Source: Voacanga thouarsii (lineage: Eukaryota > Streptophyta > Magnoliopsida > Gentianales > Apocynaceae). From it: a DNA stretch of 64,000 bases. The stretch spans positions 2,091,236 to 2,155,235 of the forward strand of contig JANUWF010003375.1 in the NCBI GenBank assembly GCA_026120185.1, read 5' to 3'. The translations under genes and the position numbers were made by a program. Shown piece by piece: positions 11,760 to 25,800 of the stretch. The number at the start of each line of letters is the position of its first letter. Position 1 is the stretch's first letter. The notes beneath the pieces are model-generated. The model saw only the letters and a program-made list of their open reading frames with translations, did not search any database and was not told the origin of the DNA.

Positions 11760-13186
11760 ATACTACCTTTAATAAAAAGATATGGGTATTGGATACCAAA
11801 TATAGATCTCATTTGTGCAATAATTTGTAGGGATTAAAGAGCAGTATGAAGCTTGTGAAAGATGATGTGGACCTACGTACTGCAAATGGAGCAAAAGTTG
11901 CTACACTTGCTATGTGGACTTATCATCTAGATCTACTTTCCAAATTGATTCTAGAACTAGAAAACTATTATTTTGTACCAGTTTTACTAAAAAACATTAT
12001 CTCAATTGTTTGTTTAGATTTACTTAGATTTCATTTAATTTAAGAATAATAGTTATTCATTTTCCATTAAATAATATCCATTATGGTATAACAGCTTTAG
12101 TGAATGAATTGTATGTTCTAGATATAGATGATCAAGTTCTCAATATAAACAATAAGAAACTAAGAAAAGATAACACAAATCCTCTTACTTATGGCATTTT
12201 TGTTTAGGTCATATAAGCAAAAATCATATTTCTAAGTTACACAAGTATGGTGACTTAGACTCATTTGATTTTGAATCATATGAAACTTGTGAATCTTGCT
12301 TACTAGGACAAGTGACTAAAACCTCTTTTCCTAAGAAAGGGGAAAGGGTTAAACAATTATTAGAACTAATACATATTAATGTATGTGAACCAATGACTTT
12401 GCAAGCAAGAGGGATAATTAATACTTCATCACCTTTATCAATGATTATTCATGATTTGAGTATTTCTATTTAATGAAATATAAATCTGAAGCCTTTAACA
12501 AGTTCAAAGAATTCATGAATAAAGTAGAGAAATAACTTGGTAGAACTATTAAAATCTTATATCCGATTGAGAAGGTAAATACTTAAGCCAAGAGTTTCAA
12601 GGTTATCTTAGAGATAATGGGATATTGTCTCAATGGACTCCACTGCATATACCTTGACATAACGGTATATCCGAAAGAAGGAATTAAACTTTATTAGATA
12701 TGATTCGAACCGTGATAGCTTTTGCAAGAACTACCAAAATTATTTTGGAGATATGCACTAAAAACTATTGTATATATTTTATACATAGTTTCATAAAAAA
12801 CAGTTAATACCACCCCGCATGAGTTATTTTTTTATTAGTTCACTTGAGAATTTGGGGATGTCCTGTTTATGTAAGGAAAACAAAGTCAGACAAATTAAAG
12901 AATGATTATGACAAGTGTTTATTTGTTGGATAACCAAAAGAATCATATGGATATTATTTCTATCTCCATTCTGAAAACAAATTGTTTATTTCAAAGAATG
13001 CTATTTTCTTAGAGAAGGAATTTATGCTTAAATGAGATAATATGAGTAAAATTGAATTTAGTGAAGTTCAAGAAGCACAAAAAAATAATGATCATGATCT
13101 CGAGTCTATTGACAAAATAGATGAACCTCCTAATACACAAGAACCTCATAGATCAAGTAGGATACGTGTAGCATCTATAAGATATG
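11760..13186 (+). pseudogene. pol: Copia protease and integrase, element A
   Basis: After a protease-like start (WVLDTKYRSHLCNN, the family catalytic DT present but its third residue changed) comes the GAG-pre-integrase segment with HISKLHKYGDL and CESCLLGQ around 12200-12320. The integrase core follows, with a D-D-E area that is heavily broken. The C-terminal part reads CPVYVRKTKSDKL and CLFVG, then LSRIRVASIRY near 13150. D carries the same order. Several stops and frame changes occur. The frame is finally cut by the solo LTR at 13187. Confidence 0.8.
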
Positions 13187-15583
13187 TGTAACACCCTGCT
13201 ACCTAGGCTCAACAGGGTCGGGGATGTCGCCCCGTCCAAAGGACAAGGGGTCTTTATAACTAGGTCACACAATTAAAATAATAGAATAAAAAAAATACTT
13301 TAACCTTAAAACTTATTACAATCCAAGAATTCAAAACAAATCTAGAATAAAAAAAAAAAATATTCACTCTCAACTCTCCAAAGCATTACATAAAAATAGA
13401 TAGCAAAATCTCTTCCAAGGTAGACAACACCAGTTACTCATCCCCATAGTAGGATCGACCTAAAATAATGGTAAAAAGGGTGATGAGTTAAAAATCTCAA
13501 TAAGTCCGTATGTGCTTTGGGAGTTCAGTGAAAACAGTTCATGAATGCAAAGTGTAAAGTCTTCATAAGAGAAACACTGGCAAGCAATAATCAATAGTCA
13601 AAATCAAGAGTGGTGTTTTGGCTTTTCTAACCATACATGTACAAATAAATCAACCACTCAAAAGGGTGGTCATGGGTTACCACACGTTGGGCCCCATAAC
13701 CATACAATGGTCAAAATGCCACACTTTGTGCAGACTGACAAAAAGTAGGTGATCGGCCTACTGGGTGAGATACTCCTCCATTTCTACACCCAAACAAAAT
13801 CGGTTGTCTATTCCGGTAACACACAGTCCACTTGACTGAAAACTGCTAGCTCAGACCGGCGCGACCTACTGAATTGACATCTTATCAGGGAAGGACTTAC
13901 CCCTCAGAAGTAGCCACCTACTGAGAGACTTACCCTAGCCCATCAAAGACTAGTCCTAGCAGTCCACCCTCATTGAGTACTCATCGTAATTTATCCCACT
14001 TGGGAGAAAACTGAATAAAACATAGCTCCACATTTGGGGGAAACTGAATAAAATATAGCTCCACACTTGGGAGAAACTGAATAAAACATAGCTCCACTTG
14101 AAAATGGCAATTAAGGATTTCTAAAGTTTGGGACAAAGTTGGTTTTAGAAAGAGTTTCGGGTTTGTGTAAAAATGTTTATTTATTTTCAAATACTTTGTT
14201 TGACTGAAATGAGTAAGGAGACAATCCTCAATTGCCTTTACAGAAGTGAGTGTCCACGCACTCCAACCATTTTATAATAAACAAGTTTTATGCAGGAGTT
14301 TACCTGATCATTGTTCAAAATAAAGGACTCCAACAGCTGACCTAACCCCGCCTGGGTTAAACATGAGCCATAATTAAACTCAAGCCAAAATTCACTTCTA
14401 CAAATAATTCTAGCTCAATTTGCTACAACCATGATCCTAGTGTCCCAAGCTTTAAAGCTAGATAATAAATGAATGGTTCATAAGATAAGTCTAGTTTGAT
14501 ATTAAAATAATTAAGGTTTTGGGAAATAGGTACTAATAAGTTGAAAGTTTAAATCTTGCTATAAATAAATTAGAGTTTATTTGATGAAGGGTCCTAGGTG
14601 GTATTATGTAAAATAATAATCTATTATTAATTAGTTGTAAGAAAATAATTGGTAACTAAAACTAGTTGTAAGTAAATTTTAGTGGTTTCGATTGAAAGAT
14701 AATAAGTAAATTTTAATAGGTTTTGATTAAAAGACAATAAATAATTTTTAATGGTATTTATGAATATAAGATTTACCAAATTAATGTTTCACCTAGTATG
14801 ATTATTTAGGGAAAATGGTTTTATTATTATTTTCTATATATTTTTTTATATAAAATCTATATATTTTATTTCTTTAATAAAAGCTATCATTTATTTGACT
14901 AAAATATTCTTATTTTATATATAATAGTCCAAATCCACCTTTCCTAAGGTTTTTAAAATTTACTAGGAGAAGTTACAGTATTAATCATTTCATTGATGAA
15001 ATAAAATTAGCATAGGGACAATAAGGTCATGATCATATTTCTGTTGCTAACCATAATCATGAACATATACTCCACACCAATTCATCAAATCATCCAAATC
15101 ATGAATAAAGGCATATATCTAAATTTACCAAGGCATGATCCAAACTCTACTAACATAAACATATTCATGGCTTTAACAATCATACATAACATAAATCCTA
15201 TTCACCAAAGGTGACGTAATCTCTAACATGCTTGATCACATATACCACCCACGACATGGAGAGCATGCAACAAAACCCTAAACCCCATAAAATTCAACCA
15301 AGGCAATCAACTCATGCATCAATCCCATCTCTATCATATACACATATTTATTCATGCTTCAATCTCAACTCCATCACAACAATACATGTTCGAACCCTAA
15401 TCACAATCCATCTTCTTCTAATAACATCCTGGAGACATGAATCTAGAATTTAAAGAGAAGATGGAAGAAACTTACTTGAATGATGACTACCTTGGGGACG
15501 TTTCTAGAGAATCCTCTAGCTTGGAGACTTGATCCGACAAGAGAGAAGAAGAAAATATGGCCATGGTTGAAGTAACCATTCGG

Positions 15584-15586
<3 letters not shown>

Positions 15587-15622
<36 letters not shown>

Positions 15623-15644
15623 GAAAAGAGAGTCCATTAGTATA

Positions 15645-15681
<37 letters not shown>

Positions 15682-15690
15682 GTGTATTCA
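15587..15690. repeat. (AG)n and (TG)n microsatellites
   Basis: About 30 bp of AG repeat at 15587-15617 and about 42 bp of TG/TA-interrupted repeat at 15645-15686, both inside solo LTR T1. They create Ser-Leu and Thr-His repeat peptides on the minus strand that are not genes. Confidence 0.95.
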
Positions 15691-17273
15691 TTAGAAGTTG
15701 AAGATGAGTGAAGATGGAGATGATTGATCATGCTCACCTTGAAGGTGTTCTTGAGCCTTCACGAAAATACTTGTTTTTCGATCCAAAAGAGGGACTTTAA
15801 TTTCGGTATTTGATGTTAAAAATTGCAGAAGTGGATTCAAGGGGTTGAGTAGGTGTAATCTGGAGTTTTTGGAGAAGATTGGAGTGGTTTGGAGTGGTCT
15901 TAGGCGTGAGAGGGTTAGTAAGTGTTCTTAGTGTTCTTGGTTTGGAGAGAATAGAGAGATTAGGGAGAGGGCTGGCCAAAATTCTGTGTAGGAATGAGTG
16001 GCCGACTGATTTGGAGGGTTTAGGAAGTTGAATTTTCTGATTTGAGAGGAAAAGGAAAGCTGGTTGTTTGAAATCCTAAAAGAATATTTTAGGGAGTCAA
16101 TTTTAGAAACAAAATATGGTAAGAAGATCTCGGTCAATAAAGAGCTTTTGGAAGCTCTAATGGCCGGCTGGTTGATCAAGGTTTTTACTGGGATGAAAGC
16201 TGTTTGAAGGAGCTTAATGGTGGCCGAAAAGTGATGTGTAATGGTGAAGAGATTTTCTAGTTGTTTGGGGGTGATTCTATGGTAGCTTGCTGAATATGTT
16301 TGCTGGAGTTTTGGTCTTCAATCAAGGGCTTGATTGGAGTGATTGATGGAGCTATTTTAGGAGCAGCCATGGACTGATTTTTCGAGCAGAATGCTGGGGA
16401 AGATGATGAAGCTCAATTCATGGTTGTTCAAGGGAAGTTTGTACAGAAAAATGGTGAATGTTTCAGACAAGGCTGAAGAAGAAACAAGCTGGAATTTCTG
16501 TTCAAGATTTTCGCAAGTTTGCTGGAATTTTTCTGGGAAGATTTTGCTGCCATTTTCCAGTCAGCTTGTAGAAGATTTGAAGGGGTATTCAGAGGTCTTT
16601 CAAGGCTAGTTTCCAGCCTTCTTTATGGAGAAAAAACGTGGCTAAGATGCTGGGTGAAAAAATAGAAGAAACAGCTTGGTTTAGGTTCACTAAAGCTGCG
16701 AAAGTTGCCCATAAAATTTTTTGGTTTGCACAGATTTTGTGCAGCTTAGTTTTGGCTGAGATTTTCAGTCTTCAAGCTGAGTGAAATGGCCATTTTTCTG
16801 GCAGCATTTGGGAGGAAAAGATGGCTGAAATTTTCGACACTTGAACTGAACAAGCAGCTGGAAAAAATTTCAGTTTACAATATGAAGAAAATGAACACAG
16901 TTAGGTTGGAGTTTTGAAAGTTCAACCATGGAGATTAATTCTCTAGGAAACCTCCCCAAAACTCCTTCCCATTTTTGGCCACAAGATAACTCCTTCATAG
17001 CCATTTTCAAAACCTAAACCTCACAGAACCTTGCTGGAATTTTCTGGAAACAAAATGGCTTAGATAAATTACTCAACCTAATTGATTAAGAATTAAGGAA
17101 AGCTAGAGATCAAGAAGGGTATGAATCCCTTAGAAATTTTTTGTAAGGCACAAGAGTATAATTAGAACATTCCTATCATGTCAACCCTAGGCGAACACCC
17201 CTACTCTTCCCTAAAGCATACAAGGCCGAAATATAGCCTTCCCAAACAAAAATAAAAATTTTATAATGATAAA

Positions 17274-17345
17274 CTCCAATGATGGAATTTGAATTCAAGA
17301 CCTCAAGAATAAATTCCAAAGCTCTAACCACCAAACTACAACAAC
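17274..17345 (-). repeat. tRNA-like module in LTR T1
   Basis: On the minus strand, TAGTTTGGTGG (17328-17338) fits the RNA polymerase III A box. About 44 bases later AATTCAAATTC (17285-17295) fits the B box apart from its first base. The spacing is that of a tRNA gene. It lies about 250 bp from the LTR start, as in the LTRs at 47015 and 63023. No anticodon arm or clean acceptor stem can be drawn, so this is a tRNA-derived relic and not a tRNA gene. Confidence 0.5.
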
Positions 17346-17596
17346 TCTTGTTCTTATTTCTTTTCCCAAATATTTTTCCTATTTGATCCTCAAGCTATCT
17401 CCCTATTTTCACCTGAAGGAAAAATTATCATTTTGCCCTTCTTACTCAATAAACACAATTAAACCTTCTAGGCTATAAATCACATATCTAAAGCACATAA
17501 AACCATATAAAAATATAATTATGCCTGCAAGAAAATATAATATACATCCCAATCCCCTTTCTCTAAGGTTGGTTTCAACTGGAGTTTCACAATATG

Positions 17597-18730
17597 GATT
17601 TTTCGTGAGTGATCATAATGATGTATTACTTATGGAAGAAGATGACCCTACCACTTACAAAGAAGTTCTAAAGAGTTCAGAATCCAACAAATGGCTAGAA
17701 CCCATGAAGCCAAAAAATGGATTCTATGTATGACAATTAAGTTTGGACTTTGGTTGATCTGCTTGAAAGATAAAACCTATAGGGTGTAAATGGGTTTTTA
17801 AGAAGAAAACTGGCATGGATGGTAATGTAATTACCTATAAAGCAAGACTGGTTGTCAAAGGTTATCGTCAACAATAAGGTATTAACTATGATGAGACTTT
17901 TTCATTAGTAGTAATGCTAAAATCCATAAGAATACTCCTAACACTTGCCGCTTATTATGATTATGAGATATAATAAATGGATGTAAAAATAGTTTTCCTT
18001 AATGGAAATCTGACTGAGAAAGTACACATGACACATCCTGAGGGTTTCACATTCAAAGATCACACTAAAGTGTGTAAGCTGCAAATGTCTATTTATGGAT
18101 TTAAGTAAGCTTCTAAGAGTTGAAACATCCATTTTGATGAAACAATTAAAGAATTTAGTTTCATACAAAATATGGATGAACCTTGTATATACAAGAAGGT
18201 TAGTGGGAATGCAATTATTTTCCTATTGCTATATGTAGATGACATGTTGCTAATATGAAATGATGTCTCTACTTTTTAATAAATGAAATAAAATATTAAT
18301 TCTAGTTTCTAATCTGATAAGGATGACTACAAGTCACAATCAAGCTATGTATTCATTTTTTTGATCAGGCAATTAGTTGGAAAGTTCCAAATTGGATACG
18401 ACTGCCAATTTAACAACTAAAGCTAGGTACATAGTGGCTTTTGAAGTAGCTAATATATCAAGAAGTTCATGATATAATTTGAAGTGGTCCCTAGCATTAT
18501 TGATCTTCCTTGTATTGTGATAATAATGGAGCCATTACACAAGTAAATGAACCACAATCTCATCAATGATTCAAGCATGTACTTAAGTACTATCACTCGA
18601 CTAGAGAAATTATTGATAGAAAGGACGCAAAGATAGAGGCATTTCCCATTTATCAAAACATAGCTGATCCATTGACTAAGGCATTACATCAAAATTCTTT
18701 ATAAGATACATGAATGATTGAGTCTAGTGC
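17597..18730 (+). pseudogene. pol: Copia reverse transcriptase and RNase H, element A
   Basis: It continues element A after the solo LTR. The copia RT block is visible: GCKWVFKKK, YKARLVVKGY, then the catalytic YVDDMLL (18232-18250). Stops occur at several places, for example near 17733, 17874 and 18108. After about 18285 the end of RT and the start of RNase H are deleted. The RNase H tail returns with the copia end motif ADPLTKAL at about 18664-18690. It is followed directly by the polypurine tract and the 3' LTR. Confidence 0.87.
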
Positions 18731-18741
18731 AAATGGAAGAT
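18731..18741 (+). promoter_or_regulatory. Polypurine tract of element A
   Basis: AAATGGAAGAT lies directly before the LTR start TGTTAGAG at 18742, the expected place for plus-strand DNA priming. Confidence 0.8.
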
Positions 18742-20475
18742 TGTTAGAGTTGTGCTCTAGAGTCAATTATTAGTACATTCTATTTTGCACATTTATTAAT
18801 AAAAGGCATTCTTTATCTTTTACTTTAATCAATCATTTTGCATATATGTGTATAAAACTGTTAGATAAAGTCCTAAGCACATAGTATAGTGTTAAGAAAA
18901 TTATGACAGAGATCATAATATAAGATCTCTAATTCAATAATTAGTAGTTGTGCTTAAAATTATCCCTAGTCATTGTATTATTGAGATAGGATATCATTAA
19001 TATGCAAAGACTAGCCCGTGTTATACTTTTTTATTTGATCAAACGGCAGTTCTCACATCCGTGAGTATTGTAATATTCAAAGTTAACACGTGGATGCTTG
19101 TTATGCGAACAATTTTTTTGGATAATCTAACTATGAGATAACAATGTGGATAACTATTTAGTGCCAGTAATAGAATCTCATTATAGTAATTGTACAAGTA
19201 TTCTTAGACTTGAGATTTTTAAGGTACGTTGCTTACTGAGCATTGTACTTTGATTCTAATCTTTGGAGCCTCATCTAGGGCCATCTATAGGATGGATATT
19301 GGGTATAACGTAAAGTAAATGGTTCATCATTCGTAATAGTAGGGGCGGATATCTCACAGCCACTTGTATGGAATCATTACTCGAGAAGTCCTTAACCAAT
19401 GCGACTACATATTGAAATAGTTCCAATTGATATACATTTGAGTAATGGATTCTGGAACAAGTACTAATAAATTCGTGTTAGAATTAATTATATTCTAGGT
19501 GGAGTTAGCACTAATTTCATACTTTAAAACTGAATGAGATATAGTATAATGAAAGAAGTTTATTATATTGATGTTTTGCTATTGAAAGGTTCACATCAAA
19601 ATACTTGATTTTCTGGACTTTTGGGTGGTTATGATGTATTGCTAGATGTCATTCTTGATATTCTAAATATGAATTTATTAATTAGAGAATTAACAAATTA
19701 ATCTTAATTCTAATTACAAAAATATTATTAATTCTATTATGATAGAATTAATTCATATTAGCTACCAATTGAGTTTCTACCTAATAGGCCACTCATAATA
19801 GACGAATTGGTACTCAAGGAATTATTTGATAATATTATGTGGTTAATTTTTGAGAAGAAATAATACTTATGGGCTAATAATTATAAAGTCTTATAATTAG
19901 TTGCGTGAAATTATAATTATTTGAAAAGTTAGTGGTTGAATTATAAATAGGTTATAATTTAAGGGGCCTTATTGCAATTATAAAAATTTAAAGGCCTATA
20001 ATTTAAAGGCTAAATAATTATTTCCTAATAGGATTAGGAAACAGAGCCTTTGTACGTAAAATGCATATATAATTATTTCCTAAAGATTTTAGGAAATATG
20101 ATGTATGGGTTTTCAGGGCGATGATTTTTTTTATTATATATAGAAAAATTTAGGAAACCATAGTTGAGGTTGAAAAACCCATAGAATACATACAATAGCC
20201 TTTTGTTCTTTTCTTCTCCAATTTTAATCCCTATAGCCACCGCACAATGAACCCACTAGCATCGGTTCTTGGCTCCTGTTAGTATAGTTCCTTGTGTGGA
20301 TTCTGTTAGAGAGATTCCTACACTTGGAATTTTCATGGTTCCTGCTTGAACAGGTTTATGGAAGGGTTCTGTGTGAGCAAAAAAAAAATTTTGAAAGATG
20401 CATTTTGTGGTAATGAATTTTCTTCCCTCTCCTAACCTATTTAATTACATGCGATTAATTCTATTGCGTGGTTTT

Positions 20476-23400
20476 TGTAACACCCCTACTAAAGATAACA
20501 GCGGAAGCATATCAACACCGGGTATCGCCCCGTCCAGTTACCCGAACAAGGGGTCTTTAAAACAAAACCAAAGGAGTGAATATATATAAGGTCCAGAATT
20601 ATACAATATCTCATACTAATGGCCACAAATATTTATATATCAAAGAATCTCATACATGTCATCTCTAACTGCAACAGTATTAAAGTAGATAATCAAAAAG
20701 GGAAATCGTCCAGACCTATACTGTCGACACTGTGGTATCGTCCTTCTATCCATAGGTCTACTTAGCTTTGGATCCTACAAAAAGGTAAGATAAAGACACG
20801 TGTGAGCGACGAATCACCCAGGAGTCCCATGTGTGCTAGTGCTTTATGAAAGAACAAGTACATAAAATTTTTGTGGAGAAAGCATTTCATTTTCCATACA
20901 TTTTTTAACTGGAAACAATTTCAAAACTCTTTAAAGAAGAGTTTATTCAGAATTTAATCATTTTTTGAAAACGGTGTTTCAGTTTCAAAATGTTGCCCCG
21001 ATTTTCAAATCGTAGGCACTTCTCCAACAGAAGGTCGGCCTGTATGTAAGTCCTGCAGTCCTTACTTTCGGCGCCATGTATCGTTGTACTAAGACCACAG
21101 CCTCTAGTACTCAATATATGCGTCATCGGAATAAGTATACCGCAATGTATTTCTGCTCAGGTAAATCACAGCATACCTACTGTACCATAGTACACTACTA
21201 ACCTTACTTACCATAAGTCAAGAGTCCCCATGCCAACCTTACTCACCATAAGAGCCCGGGATCTCCATACCAACCTTACTCACCAGGGATCCCCATACTA
21301 ACCTTACTCACCATAAGCCAGGACAACTCATCTCTGTATCTTGTCACCCCATTCGGAGTAAGACAATCCCTAGAACTAGGCCAAGTTACTAGGGCCATCT
21401 AACTCTAACATAGGCTAGTATAAAGATCAAAGTCCTTACTGAGTATTCAATGTTACCAATACCAACCCCTTCTGACTGACCAGGCCAGAGGGTTATTTGA
21501 TCCCGTAAGATTTTCAAAGTAAACATTTTTGGGGCAAAATAACATTTTTCAGAATTTGATCCCACTGACTCGCAAGTCAGATCATCATTCACATAGGCTC
21601 TGCAGAGCCGATCAATTTATTCCATAGGCATTTCAAGCCAATAAACAATTTTCAGGATCAAAATGTTGTTTTCCAAAAGTCAATCTTATTACAAGAGATC
21701 ATTTTTCAAAATCGTGTTGGAATAGAATAAAGAATTCTTTTCACACATCAAAACAAGTTTCCAAGAGTATCCAGATCATTTTGCTAGTACTCGATCACAA
21801 AAGTCATTTCCAAGGGAATTCGGGCCATTTTACTCATGCCCGATTCCAAAAGATTTTTCGAGGATATTCGGGTCATTTTACCCTTACTCGATTTGAAAAG
21901 TGTTCACAAGAGTTCCAATAAGGAAATTTCGGTCATTTACTGAATACCTGATTCCAAAGGTTTTCATAAAACATTCCAATAAGGACATTTGGCTCATTTT
22001 CCAAATACCCGATTTCAAAAGGAACTCATTTTAAGAAATCCAGAATTCTAATCCAAAAAGAGAATTAAATTCAAAGTTTCCAAACACATTTTCATAAAAT
22101 ATTTTAATGAGGAAATTCCAATCAATTTATGAATACCTGATTCCAAGAATTACTATATTTCAAAAATTCCAAGTATTTAATCCAAAAAGGACTAAATTCA
22201 CAAAATTCATGCTTTAATCACCCATTAAGTTTTCCAAGCCAATTATGAAGTTCATTCAAGCCCAAAATGGCGCAAAACAATTCTTACTCAGATAAACCTT
22301 TAATATATTTAGGGATTTTCAAAATAGTATAAAACATAGCATTTCATGGGAAAGTAAAGTACACTAGATTTCAAAAGGTTTTAGAAATCAAAGGGACTCA
22401 CCTTGTGTCCTAATTAATGCTTTTCTGTTTACGGCCGTTTAATCACCGTATCTACCATTTTCAACTTTTCATTGGCCGTTTACCGATAAACCTATACCAA
22501 ACATCGTTTTCAGATCAAATCGTGTTTGGCCAAAAAAATAGCCGATGGTTAGCCGACATGCCCGACGGGTAGTCGACGTCTAACCGACATTTAGCCGATA
22601 GTGAGCCGTCGCAGCCGATGGTTAAGGAAAACGTTCAACTTTCGCTCACGCCATTTTTTCATTGTTTGATCAATTCTTTCATTTTCCTTTTTCCACATCC
22701 TTTCTCCCTTCATATACAAGGGATTCATTTCATCCAAAATCACACAATTAATCATCCTTAAGTTCATCTATGTTTGAACTAATTTCCACGGCTTGACACA
22801 TGATTTTGTTTTGCATATAACTTTCAGTCCACAACTCTGATTTGGCTCTATGATATACCAAAATGACCGTAAGACTCTTAACTTTAATTATATATAGCTT
22901 TTTCAAAGTTCAAGTTCCCATGACATGTTACTGGGCAAAAACAGCCACAGTAGTTTTGCTTCAATTTCACTATTCATGCTTTCCTTTGTTTTCCTCTAGC
23001 CTTTAACACCTTGGAACCATTAATTCATTCAATTTTCCTTCAAATCATCTTTATTTCTGTGGTTTCAAGATTCCAATAACTCATAAGATTCATACTTATT
23101 CAACAAAAATTTACTTCTTTAAATCAAAAGCTAGTATAATTTATTTTTCCAACCAAGTAACTTCCGTTTTCATTCTACTTTGGTCATCATCTCATCAACC
23201 AAAAGCAATCCTTCAAACTACCATGCATATTCAGTTCTTCCTCACACAAACCATTATCCATAAACCTCCTAGGCAGCTGGCACACATAAGCATACACAAA
23301 GTTCACAAACCTTAGCTTTTGATCTTAAATCAAGACATGAAAATCATGTTTTCATGTTAAAACTCATACCAAAATAATCACTGTAATGTGATCTATGATT

Positions 23401-24477
23401 TTAATTCTTGAAGCATAGACTTTTACCTTGTATTGGGATCTCTTGGCTTGATTTTGCTCCAATAGCACACCAAGAACATACACACTTCTTTCTTTCTCTC
23501 TTTTCTATTTCTTCCTATTTTTCTCTAGCTTTTCTTTTCTTTTCTTTCTCTATTCCTTATGGACGAATTTCTTGCTAAAATTCAGCTCCTCAACCAACAT
23601 TCTTGATCAAATATTGGCCATTCATTTCTCATTTTCATTAATTATATGGTGGTTAAAACATAGGTGTGTTCCAATGAAAAATTTACACACCATTTCACTT
23701 ATTTTTTCTTTTCCAAAATTTCCTCTTCTTTTCTCTTGGATGGCTGCCATTTTTTTGTCTATTTTTCAGCCACTCAGTCACTTCTTCATGGTCAAAATAT
23801 TGGCCAATTACATTGCACAAGACATTAAATAATTGGCCAAACAATTGATGTATTCCATTCGCAAAAATACAAGTCATTCTTTATTTATTTTGTAATTCTT
23901 TAATTCCATGCATCTTGCATGAATCCTTCATGCAACCTCTCTTAAATTGACACATGTCCATGAGCTACCAATCACAAAATGCCACACATACCATTTTTAA
24001 CCGCGATTTCCTTTTTTCTTCAGAAATGACCAAAATTAGGTCCAAAACGAAAAAAATATTTTATTCCACCATTAAACTCCAAAAATTCTACTGAATCTAT
24101 TAGAAATACTTAAATTCTTCAATTTATCCTCTATTTAGTCAAATTTGCGCTCAACGTCACAGGCGCAGTTAAAATGACGAAAATGCCCCCGACGACCTGG
24201 ATTGTATAATTCATACTAAAACATACGTTTCAACGCATTTATCAATTTCTCTTCTCAGTGTACCCTCAAATTTTTATTATATTAATAATAGTAGCCTTTT
24301 GAATATTTAGCATACGGGTAGAACAAATCCAATAATTATAACCTGGTCTCGACAAAATATTATTATACCAAAATATTCGTCTCGTTACATCGATCATCTT
24401 TTGTTTTGGCCATTGATACAAATTCTCATCCTATTACAAATAGTGGCTAATCGAAGGTAAAAAGGTGGGGCATTACA
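20476..24477 (-). repeat. 3' LTR of element B (left copy), about 4.0 kb
   Basis: On the plus strand it begins TGTAACACCCC and ends GGGGCATTACA. It pairs with the copy at 29330-34888. It contains short tandem repeats: four copies of a unit with AACCTTACTCACCATAAG at about 21195-21320, a series of about 55-60 bp units with a TCATTTTACC..CGATT core at 21760-22140, and an imperfect TAGCCGACA-type series at 22540-22620. Small open frames here are not genes. Confidence 0.92.
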
Positions 24478-24492
24478 TTCCCCCCTCCTTGC
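24478..24492 (-). promoter_or_regulatory. Polypurine tract of element B
   Basis: On the minus strand GCAAGGAGGGGGGAA stands directly before the LTR start TGTAATGCCCC. Confidence 0.88.
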
Positions 24493-24499
24493 AAAAAAT

Positions 24500-25800
24500 T
24501 TCATCCTCGAAATTGGCTTCACCTGGAATAATTCTGGATACTTTTTCAACTTTTTTGCTTCTGTTTCCCTAGTTGCATCTTACACTAGATGATGATTGCA
24601 CAATACTTTTCCAAGTGGAATTTTCTTATTTTGCAATTCCTTTTTAGCATTCTCCAAGATCGTAATAGGTTTTTCCTCATACTTCAAGCTTGGAGTTATC
24701 TCAATAGGCTTTTCATTCAAAATGTGGGTAGGATCAACTACATACTTTCCGAAGTTGGGATATAGGAAACACGTTGTGAATGCCTTGAAGTTCTATGGGT
24801 AACTCCAACCGGTAGGCCACCTTTCCAACCCTCTCAATAATAGGGAATGGTCCTACATACCTAGGTGCCAGCTTTTTTCTTAGTCCTTTAATTCCCAATT
24901 GCCGTTATGGAGTTAACCTCAAGAATACACAATCTCCTTCTACAAATTCCAAATCTCTCCTATGTCAATCTGCATAACTTTTTGTCTACTCTGAGCTACC
25001 TCCAACTTAGTTTTGATCATCTCTACAGCTTGTCGAACTTTTTCAAGATTGAAGACATCTTATTCACCTGTCCTTCGTCCTAGACTACATTTCCTTTCAT
25101 ATAGAGCTTCAAATGGGGCCATTCCAATTGTTAATTGATAACTATTGGTGTATGCGAATTCTATATACGCTAAATTATCAATCCACTTAGTTAAATCTAA
25201 AGCGCAAGCTTGCAACATGTCTTCCAAAACCTTATTCACTAGTTCAGTCTGTCTATCCATTTGTGGATGCACTGCTGTACTGAATTTTAATGTTGTCCCA
25301 TATCTCTATAGGTAAGTCTAGGATCTTGTTTTGGTATAATCCTAGAGGATACTCATGTAGTCTGATTACTTCCTCCACATAGATTTTAATTAACTTCTCT
25401 AAAGAGTCCCGTTAGTTAATAGGGATGAAATAAGAAAACTTAGTTAGTCGATCCACTATCACCTATATAGTATTTCGCTGTCCTACTGCTATGGATAATT
25501 CCATAATGAAATCCATATTAATTTCATCCCATTTCCATGATAGAGTTGGTAATGGCTGCAATAACCCTTTAGGTCGTCGCTAATCAACTTTCACTTGCTG
25601 ACAAATTAAGCATCGAGTTACAAAGTTTGAAATATCGTTCTTCATACCAATCCACCTATAATTCCATTTTAAGTACTGATACATCTTTACGGCTCATGGA
25701 TGGATGGTATACTTACTCCGATGTGCTTCTGTTAAAATATCTTGCCTCATCGTTGACCGTTTTGGGATACAATACCGATCTCGATAATAAATAATTCTAT
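24500..25800 (-). pseudogene. pol: Gypsy integrase and chromodomain, element B
   Basis: The N-terminal zinc-binding part has an H-containing EAHRSKYTIHP and the CLICQQVK pair near 25600-25690. The core shows MDFIM, TDRLTKF-like text and, near the catalytic Glu, the block ending LEDMLQACALDL...FAYTNSYQ...APFEALY at 25060-25272. The C-terminal part (about 24510-24790) reads KYEEKPITILENAKKELQNK, IPLGKVL, and YPELFQ, matching a chromovirus chromodomain. Stops and frame changes occur throughout. The enzyme inserted the DNA copy, and the chromodomain would have steered insertion to chromatin marks. Confidence 0.85.

Larger units (their letters stand above)
13187..17591 (-). mobile_element. Solo LTR T1, Tekay-like gypsy, about 4.4 kb
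   Basis: On the plus strand it begins TGTAACACCC and ends GTTTCACA, flanked by the perfect 5-bp direct repeat ATATG at 13182-13186 and 17592-17596. Copia element A reads on across the site. Read on the minus strand, its first 500 bp match the LTR starting at 47015, and its last 80 bp share the GACCCCTTGTC/GGGGCGAC block with B and the LTR at 39968. There is no primer site, polypurine tract or coding domain, so it is a solo LTR. It carries a (GA)n and (GT)n pair and a tRNA-like module near its 5' end. Confidence 0.87.

Noticed and set aside
23572..23877. Open frames on both strands near 23.6-23.9 kb and the matching ones at 34.1-34.6 kb
   Set aside because: They lie inside the long LTRs of element B, overlap on opposite strands and differ between the two LTR copies.
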